Assembly (NCBI GenBank): GCA_016081115.2
Contig: CM071925.1
Span: 12,132,441-12,196,440, forward strand
Source: Rehmannia glutinosa
Taxonomy: Eukaryota > Streptophyta > Magnoliopsida > Lamiales > Orobanchaceae
Direction of reading: 5' to 3'
Length of the DNA: 64,000 nt
Positions 56,721 through 64,000 of this stretch are shown here, in pieces. How positions within the stretch are numbered: position 1 is the stretch's first letter; each line of letters starts with the position of its first letter. Made by a program: the position numbers and the translations under genes. A model generated the notes under the pieces. That model saw nothing but the letters and a program-made list of their open reading frames with translations. It searched no databases and had not been told where the DNA came from.

Positions 56721-58942
56721 TTAACATTTCTTATACAAAATAGTAATATTTGTTCATCCATTTTGATTAGTTATACTTGTATTTCGGCAGGGATACATTG
56801 CGAAGATTAAGTCAAGGATTGCTTGTCTTGCTTCCGATGTTGTGGAAATAATATCCTTGATACGGGATGCCCCGTCTGAGGTGACTGAGGTCCCTGAATT
56901 TTCTGAGATTGGAGTGCTTGCGAAAAATTTGATATGTCATAAGACGGTTCATGAGGGCACACGTGGTGGAGATGACGTGGTTGGAAGCGAGAGTCAGCAG
57001 GCCGAAGCTTTTTGGAGCAACCCTGAAAATATTGCTCTGCTAGAGAAGATGGAAGCAGCTATATGTAAGCGGGTTGAGTTTGAGAAATGGAGTGGTAATA
57101 AGCCTGACCAGCCAAGTTTTAGTCTTGGTTTAACACAAGAACCCACCACTGATAAATTGGACTTGGTTGTCGAGACCTCTCGATTTTATGAGAAGGATGT
57201 GGCTTTGGGTCCAGTGGACGAGCAGGCTGGATAGGAGAAGGCGGCTGATCATTTGGAATTAGACAAGGTTGGGGTATTTTTTTTCCACATTTTACATGCC
57301 TGTTTATTTTTGATGTTTTGTTGTATATGTTTTTTACTATAGTTTATTTTGTTTTTTTAGGAACAGAGTAATATGAACGCTGATGATGGTTTGGACGTGG
57401 GTTTGGCTGGGAATGAGATACCAAAAAAGAATAGCGAGAAGATGTCGGTTTATCGACGAAATGAACCGCGAAATAAAAATAAAATTGAGACGTTGACGTC
57501 CCCGTTCGTTGAGAGACGGGTTGATGTGTTGTCGAAGTTAACCGAGCAACAAAACATGATTGTGAAGTGGTTGTTCAAGAACCCAGAAGCTGAAAAGTAA
57601 TTTTTATATTTTATGATAAAATATACTATAATTTTTTTTATAATGGCTGATTATTCTTTTTTCATTGCACATTATCTTGCAGGGACGAGGAAATCTTCAA
57701 GGCTGGCGACATGATCATAACAAGGGAGGACTTTGTGACGATGCGCCCTGGAAGTTACCTAAGCATATCACTGATTGATGTATGGACGAAGATTTTGAAT
57801 GCCAAAGAGTTGTTAAGGAGCAAGAGCTCGCCTTATAGATTTTTTGCTACCACATATTCAACGGTACTTGCATTTTTTTAATTTCATTAAATTTCAATGC
57901 ATGAAATCAGAAAATATTTTGCACGTGCATGCTTGTATATTTTTGGTAGTTTTTCTCAATTTTTTGTTTGATTGGTTGTGTGTTTATTAAGTTAAAATTG
58001 TGTAATTTGATATGTCGAGTTAGTTGACTTAATTTACCTAGTTTTTTTTTTTTTGAATCAGGTAAGTGTATTGTTTTTTTTTAAGTTAGGCATGTATGTT
58101 TTTTTAGATGGGAAAAATGCACGTTTAGTACTGTGATGCTGTTTATTTAGTGCATTTGTTTTGTATACTTAGGAATGACTAATTGTATAGTTGGTCCAAT
58201 AGATTGTTTTACTTAGTTTAGTGGATTTGTTTAGTTTTATTATAGAAATGTATAGTTAATTAAATATGATTGTCTGACTTAATTCACGGGTTTGCTTGTT
58301 TTATTTGTGTATCTAATTGTTTTGATAGTACATTGAATTTGTTTAAATAGCTCAGCCACTTTGTAATTATAGGAATGGCAAATATCATATCTATTTCAGT
58401 GTGTTTGTTTATGTAATTCAGCGGATTTGTATAGTTATTGACATTGAAATGTATATTTAGTTAACTAGTTTTGTTTTACGTATTTGATGGATGTGTATGT
58501 TTTGCCACATTTCATGCAGCTTTTTCCCATTGTTACAAGTTCAGAGGCAACTGATGATAGTAGATCCTTTGACTTATTTTGTCAAAGTCTTGACGCTGAG
58601 ATTGGTGATGCCAACCCAAAGAAGCTGCAGGCGTATGAGATGGTATATTTTTTTTTTTACTTTCATTTAAAATCATTAACAGTTATTTTGTATTGTTTTT
58701 ATGTCTTGTGTTTATGATGATAGTATGTTAGATTTTTACAATGATTTTTTTGTTTTATACAGTTTTTCTTTCCGATATGTAAGAGTGAACACCTCTTTGT
58801 TATTGTGTTCGACGTGAAGAGGAGTTGTATGCAGATATTGGATAATTCTTCGGTTGGAGGAAGCAAGTGCGACAAGTATGAAGATGTGCCTGCAAAGTTG
58901 GTGAGTTTTGTATTTTTAGTATTTAATAATTGTATTGTTAGC

Positions 58943-59199
58943 TCATATAGTTGTTTATTTTTTGTTAAGTTGACCTGAATAACTTTGATTTTTTTAAATG
59001 TTTAGTTAGTTTGATGTTTTTGTGTGTGTAGTCTGGTGGAGTTGTGTAAATTGGATAGTTATGTATTTTGTATACTTAGGTCATATAGTTGTTTATTTTT
59101 TGTTATGTTGACCTGAATAACTTTTAATTTTTAAAATATTTAGTTAGTTTGAAGTTTGTGTGTGTAGTCTGGTGGAGTTGTGTAAATTAGATAGTTTGA
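58943..59199. repeat. Tandem duplication, 148-bp period, in an Ulp1-gene intron
   Basis: Unit 1 starts TCATATAGTTGTTTATTTTTTG at 58943 and unit 2 at 59091; they share most of their length including GTGTAGTCTGGTGGAGTTGTG. Confidence 0.85.
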
Positions 59200-59592
59200 A
59201 TGCCTTATTATCTATTTTAATTTATTACATGCATTAAACATCTATTTTCTTATTCATCAGGGACGTTTTTTCGCCCAGTACTTGATGAGAAGAGGTTGTG
59301 AGCATATGGGACAAGAGATATTGCTGCTTAGCCCATCAAGAATTTCTATGCCATGGAGAGATGCCAAAAACAAGGTTGACTGCGGAATCTTTGCAATGCG
59401 GCATATGGAAACGCGTACGGGGAGGTCGAGAGGATGGTCACCTGGGCTACTGAGAAGGGCAATGCTAGTCTTATGTGTACTTTTCGTTCCAAGTACACTC
59501 ATCTTTTTATTTTCTTAGACGACATGAACGAGTTAAGGGACAAGAATCAATTTGAATGCAAGAAGCATTGGACTGGCAAGAAGCCGACGTAG

Positions 59593-60575
59593 TAGTTTTA
59601 GTGCATGGGAAATAGTAGTGGTGATTGTGCTGACATATTAGTTGTTCATGTTTAGTTGGCTTTGGTAGTGGTTTGGTCTTTGGGAGTTCGTACACATTTC
59701 AAGGTTTTTAGCACTTGTTTATTTTTGCAGTCGAATATTGCTTTAGAATTGTTTGACCCTGGATAACGTTTCCTTTTATATTTTAGTTGAATAGCTAATG
59801 CATTGGATGTGTTTAATTGCTTATGTTGATTTGTGTTTTTTAGTAGTGTATGTAGTTTAGATTTCTTTGCAGGTCGTTAAGCTGTACTTTTAATTAGGTA
59901 ATTTGAATTATATACTTAGTTTAGGTAGGTTTTTTTGTTGGAACTGTATACATGGTTTATGATTTTTGAACAGTCTATAGGTGTCATGTATTAATAGGTA
60001 TGTAGAATTGTTTTTGAAATCAATATATTTGTTTAATTAAATCAGCTGAATTGTATTTGTACATATTTATGTAATTTTCTACAATCTGACCTGTTTTTAG
60101 TTAGCAAAGATTTAGTTGTTTTTTGGCCATTGGAATTGTGTATTTTATATAATGGACTCGTGTAAATAGGCCAGTTAATATGTATCGTTTGACATTTATT
60201 ATTATTTATTTATACAGACAAATGTAGTTGTATTTTTGGTAATTGAAATTGTATACTTAGTTAAATTAATTGGTGTTAGCTATGTTCAATTAAGTTTTTT
60301 TTGGGCATTGGAATTGTGTATGCTATTTCACTTGAACTGTGTATTGTATAATAGACTTTTGCTTAAGTAGACAAGTACATTTGTATGTTTTGGTAATTGG
60401 GTTTGTATAGGTAGTAAAATTGTGTTTCGATCCAAAAGTTATGGAAAATGTATACGTGAAAAGAAAATCAATTCCAAAGAGAATTAAACAGGTAACAAAT
60501 TGTTCTTACATATACTATAAAACCATACTAACATATTCTTCATCCAAAACTTTATTAAATAAAAAAAACATTATA
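59593..60575. other. Gap between convergent MULE genes
   Basis: AT-rich, TTGTATA-type words as in the introns to the left. No gene supported. Confidence 0.5.
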
Positions 60576-61925
60576 CTATGGTGTGGTGTTGCGTTTTGGA
60601 CATGTCCTACTGTTATGTGTCCCGATCTCACCACAAGTTCCACACTTTCTTTTGAGTTTTGTGCTTGCTTTGATGGCTTTCTCTCTCGGCTTAGAATTTA
60701 CTCCGCACATTACTTCCGCTCCCCTTGTTTTTGGCTTGTTTCGGTGGCAATACAGAAATATCAAGATGTGAGGTTGAGCCACAATATGTTTCCATTACCG
60801 ACTGTTTGCTTCCCATAGATGGTGCATGCGGCTGATCTTTTAACAATTTGACCTTTTCTTCTGACACAAGACGTGATAAATTCGATAATTTGTCAATATT
60901 TCCTTGTGCTAGGCCAATGCAACTGTGGAAATCGGACCAAAGGTTGTTTAGTGTTACCGCTGATTCGTCTCCTCCGGCGAACTGATAAATCTGGCCAGTT
61001 TTTATGTGTGGTGTGATTGATGCAGACTTCATCCATCGTCGTGCCAAAAACTCCCTAGGAATCTTCGGATAGTCCTTTAGGACCACAAAAGCATGACAAC
61101 ACAGCAGGCCTGTTTGTTCAAGTTTTTTGCAGCTGCATTTTATCAATGTTTCCGTCTTATATTTTATGACATCAAATATACTATCTATTTTGTCTTTAAT
61201 TTTGTAGGAACACCTGGTAGCATCATCAATTATCTCTGTAATTGTGCAATCATAGACGGATGCTTCAATTTATGTGCTAACTTCTGCAAATACCTTGTGT
61301 GTATACTCGAAGATGCGTCTTTCTATGGCTAGTCGTGTCTTGCACTCTGGAAAATATGTTTGGCATGCGTGGTCTAATTTATCGGTTACGTGGCGTTGGG
61401 ACTCCATTGCGCTTTGAAAGTGCATGAAAAACTCTACCAAATTCGAACCAGGATTGGTAAAATTTCCAAACCAGCTATTGGTGCTCTCTGATCATGATGT
61501 AGTTTTGAGCAAACCACTCATTGGCACATCTGTAAAATATGCGGGTATCCAACTCTTTCTAAGCTCATAAATATGCACGAACCATGTATGCGATGATAGA
61601 CCAAAGTCAGCCATAATATCAGCCCATTGACTCTCAAAATCCGTTGTTGAAATGTTGGTGTCCCACACGATTGAATTCAGCGATTTACGAAATTGTTATC
61701 CTTGGATAGAGCGTGACCCACCTTAATGTTTACCTTTTCCATTATATGCCACATGCACAACCTGTGAATTACTGTTTTGAACACAGATTTAATGGCATTC
61801 TTCATTGCCGGATCTTGGTCCGTCACTATATAGTAAGGTTCACGACCAACAGCTTCTAAGAACTTTCTGAACAACCAAGTATATGATTCTTCGTCCTCCT
61901 TTAGTATAAGACCAGCTCCAAACGT
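60576..61925 (-). pseudogene. FAR1/FHY3-type MULE transposase, C-terminal two-thirds
   Basis: The minus strand reads from 61925: TFGAGLILKEDEESYTWLFRKFL, EPYYIVTDQDPAMKNAI (with a catalytic Asp region), HRLCMWHIMEKVN, then SESTNSWFG, NLVEFFMHFQSAMESQR, a SWIM zinc finger (CSCKKLEQTGLLCCHAFVVL), EFLARRWMKSA, and a C-terminal zinc knuckle (KCGTCGEIGTHNSRTC) ending at 60576. There is one stop (near 61495) and a few frame changes. Its N-terminal third is missing because a Sirevirus LTR begins at 61926. It would bind element ends and cut DNA. Confidence 0.8.
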
Positions 61926-63232
61926 TGTAAGTCCAAGTGGCTACAATAATCTAGAGGGGGGGTGAATAGATTATCCCGGTTTTTCAGATTTTGCCCTCTT
62001 TTTCGAAAGACTCAAGCAAAGATGAAATGCTAAGTGCGGAAAGTAAATATCACGCGTTGATTTATAGTAGTTCAACCCACCTAGGGCCTAATCTACTACC
62101 ACCCCAGTATATCCGGGATGGATTTCAAAAAGAAAAAAAAGATTTTATTAATTTACCAAAAATTAATACAACACCTTGAGGATTACCACAACCCTCTTTC
62201 ACCACCTTGAGGATTACCACAACCCTCTTACAACACCTTGAAGATTACCACAACCTTTAAACAACACCTTCAAGATTACCACAACCTTCAAACACCTATC
62301 ACCTAGATCACCCATGTGTATTCTTACCACAAGAATACTCACAAGGATGTCTTGTGTTGAATGATGACCAAAAATCAAGATTACAACTCAATAATGATTG
62401 AAACAATATGAGTACAAGTGTAATCAAGAATTGAAAGCCTAGACCTCAAATTTGTGCAAGTGAAAGTGCTAAGGCTAATACAACAAGATATATGAAAGTG
62501 TTTGCTTTGTTTGCTCTTTGCTTGTATGGAGTGTTGTGTCTTGTTGTTTGAATGAAGCCTCTATTTATAGGAGAGGACTTGGCTTTCATTTTCAGACATT
62601 GGCTCCTCCTTGGGGAGTGATTTTCTGCAAAATAAAACCATTTAAAAAGATCAATATAGTGTTATTAGAAATCAATCCCACAAAATAGGGAAAAGTCATC
62701 GAAAAACGCAACGGATAGTTTCTTTGTCAAAAAGAGGGGTTCGACCAGGTCGCAGAGATAAGATTGAAATTGAATTCTGTGAATTTTTAGGGGACCGGTC
62801 GGAGGGTGCGACTGGTCGCCCTTAGCCTATGGACGGTTGGAGGTGACAAAATTACGAAACAGAGAAGATCGAACTAAGGGGTTGTTCCCAGTGCACGGCC
62901 GCCAGGGTCGACCGGTCGCCCTCACCGGCCGCGCCACCTGGTCGACCGGTCGCCATCCTCTCCTTTTTTTTCTTACGTCCCATTTTCATTTTCAAAACTC
63001 AACTCAGTACGGGTTGCCCTATAGGGCGGCCACCGGTCGAGCTCGAAACAAATGTGTTGTCCAATTTTTTATCGAAAATAAACTCCAAAAAATACTCCAA
63101 AAAATAGTAAAAACATTTTAAGACGATCGGAAGAATTTAGACAACATTTAGGGGCATTGTTTTGGTTTAAAAACTTATTAGAACAAAATCGAACAAAATC
63201 ATCAAAATCATGATAAAAACATTTATCTAACA
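61926..63232 (-). repeat. Sirevirus LTR, copy II
   Basis: 1,307 bp. On the minus strand it starts TGTTAGATAAATG and ends GACTTACA. A TATA-like box (CTATAAATAGAGG) lies near 62565. Direct repeats of ACCACAACCCTC at 62160-62300 and GGTCGACCGGTCGCC words at 62900-62955. Confidence 0.88.
62165..62300. repeat. Short tandem repeats in Sirevirus LTR II
   Basis: Four to five units of about 28-30 bases built on ACACCTTGAGGATTACCACAACC. LTR I has a related, less regular series at 40150-40230. Confidence 0.8.
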
Positions 63233-63246
63233 ACTCCCCCTTTTTG
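63233..63246 (-). promoter_or_regulatory. Sirevirus PPT, copy II
   Basis: Minus-strand ATCAAAAAGGGGGAGT directly before the LTR. Further AGGGGGAG tracts (minus strand) at 63385, 63487 and 63636. Confidence 0.85.
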
Positions 63247-64000
63247 ATGATTACAAACCAAAACAATTTTCTCGAGGACGATTTGAAAAACAAATAAATT
63301 TTCCGGTTTTACAAGTAAACTATCCGTTAAAGGCATTTTCTGGTTTTACAAGTAAACTATCCGTTAAAGGCATTTCATACAAAGCTCCCCCTATCTATGA
63401 GCATATCAACAAAAGATTATTATAAGTTAGAAGCACAAGCTATAACAAGCTTATATAAGATGCATATAGACATCATTAGCTAAGAAGCTCCCCCTGTCAC
63501 AATACTTATAATCTTTTGCAATTGAGTCCATAATACAAGCCATGGACTAGGTATTCTTGGCTTTAGAAAGCCATAGCTTATAGCTTTTATTGCGAGCTTT
63601 TAATAGCTTCTTTTGGCTAACGAGCCAATTTCCTGTTTCTCCCCCTTTGGAATCATCAAAAAGAATGTTAGGATGATAAAAACATCATACAATTATATCA
63701 AAGTGCGCAAAAAGAGACGGTGTATCAACCATTGAGCAATTTATGCTTAAAAATCCAAGGAAAATGGGAGAAATGTATCATGAAGAGTTCATACGCTCGT
63801 TTTATTTGCCAAAACATGATCTCAATAAGTATAGAAGACTTTTGAAAGCAAGAGGATCATGTAGAAGTTGAAATTTTCATTACGACATTTTATCGAACAC
63901 TTTGTGGGCGTAAAAATTAAAAGAAGTTGTATATAGCCCTTGTAAATGATTCAAGCCAAAAAATTTCATCACCAAATTACATCAAACAACATAATAGCAA
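63247..64000 (-). other. Sirevirus 3' internal non-coding region, copy II
   Basis: Corresponds to 41121-41990 of copy I. A 43-base direct repeat around TTTTACAAGTAAACTATCCG occurs at 63305-63371. No coding supported. Confidence 0.7.

Larger units (their letters stand above)
54985..59592 (+). pseudogene. Ulp1-like (C48) peptidase gene of the MULE, multi-exon, decayed
   Basis: ATG 54985 opens an acidic N-terminus (MSSEEEEREVASGEEE) and a basic patch (KKRKR). Likely exons: 54985-55700 (with a frameshift near 55155 and stops near 55258-55266), 55784-56038, 56791-57268, 57361-57595, 57683-57861, 58520-58641, 58763-58900, 59260-59592, most with GT/AG borders. The middle resembles plant proteins with VFYLDRVSVLGRDVPRTL. 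The catalytic part holds the His in SEHLFVIVFDVKR (58793-58830), the Asp in MQILDNSS, and the Cys in NKVDCGIFAMRHMET (about 59371-59415), after which a frameshift precedes the end. Family enzymes process or remove SUMO-like modifiers. Stops (for example 57232) rule out an intact product. Confidence 0.72.
53675..61925. mobile_element. MULE carrying an Ulp1 peptidase gene (Kaonashi-like)
   Basis: Two convergent genes, an Ulp1-like peptidase gene on the plus strand (54985-59592) and a FAR1-type MULE transposase on the minus strand (61925-60576), occupy one block. MULEs with an Ulp1 gene are known from Arabidopsis (Kaonashi) and melon. The right end is interrupted by a Sirevirus LTR at 61926 and terminal repeats were not confirmed. 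The left end is assumed near the stem-loop. Confidence 0.65.
61926..64000 (-). mobile_element. 3' end of a Sirevirus, minus strand, copy II
   Basis: The same family as 39879-42860. The LTR runs 61926-63232; the PPT and a 3' internal region continue to the window end. It inserted in the FAR1-type transposase gene. RNase H and the rest lie outside the window. Confidence 0.88.

Noticed and set aside
62165..62300. A CRISPR-like array
   Set aside because: The units are adjacent tandem repeats with no spacers, in a plant LTR.

Overview
This window looks like nuclear DNA of a flowering plant. The evidence is spliced genes with GT-AG introns, LTR retrotransposons with Sirevirus-type polypurine tracts (AAAAAGGGGGAG), MULE, CACTA and hAT transposons, and a 13-exon plant synaptotagmin gene. 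A eudicot fits, and an asterid is possible, but the species cannot be fixed from sequence alone. No tRNA, rRNA or CRISPR was seen. Most of the 64 kb is nested, decayed transposable elements. The only near-complete host gene is the synaptotagmin at 47.3-52.6 kb. Layout, left to right: (1) 1-18.4 kb. A block of about 3.7 kb (pararetrovirus-like promoter region, then a minus-strand hAT transposase fragment, then a Sirevirus LTR) occurs twice, at 213-3893 and 14628-18361. Between the copies lies the internal part of one Sirevirus (PBS, gag, protease, integrase, RT, RNase H, a long extra 3' ORF region, a PPT). The Sirevirus had inserted inside the BED zinc finger of the hAT transposase: the missing half of the finger resumes immediately after the second LTR. 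(2) 18.4-24.6 kb. The hAT N-terminus and terminal repeat, then a MuDR-type MULE transposase cut by a CACTA element, then a minus-strand Ty3/gypsy (Tat/Athila-like) LTR. (3) 24.6-35.1 kb. A pol-less minus-strand gypsy remnant. A 6.0-kb RT-deleted minus-strand copia (24916-30917) with a perfect 5-bp target-site duplication is nested in it. (4) 35.1-42.9 kb. A small LTR element with three LTRs, a fragment of a DGS1/NCA2-type mitochondrial protein gene, another gypsy LTR, and the 3' end of a minus-strand Sirevirus. (5) 43-47.3 kb. Relics of a repeat-rich ORF and a Myb/SANT-like gene, a possible LINE tail and a fold-back element. (6) 47.3-52.6 kb. The SYT4/SYT5-type synaptotagmin, whose introns carry three insertions of one MITE family. 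(7) 53.7-61.9 kb. A MULE carrying a degenerate Ulp1 (C48) peptidase gene converging on a FAR1-type transposase. The transposase is interrupted by another copy of the same minus-strand Sirevirus family (61926-64000). The observations I rate highest are the tandem arrangement of an unfinished full element and a solo LTR at the same target site; a systematic bias of differences and frameshifts at CAG/CTG trinucleotides inside transposons, which looks like a methylation-linked base-calling artefact; the three same-family MITEs in one gene; and the Ulp1-carrying MULE. I do not see a clearly new molecular system.
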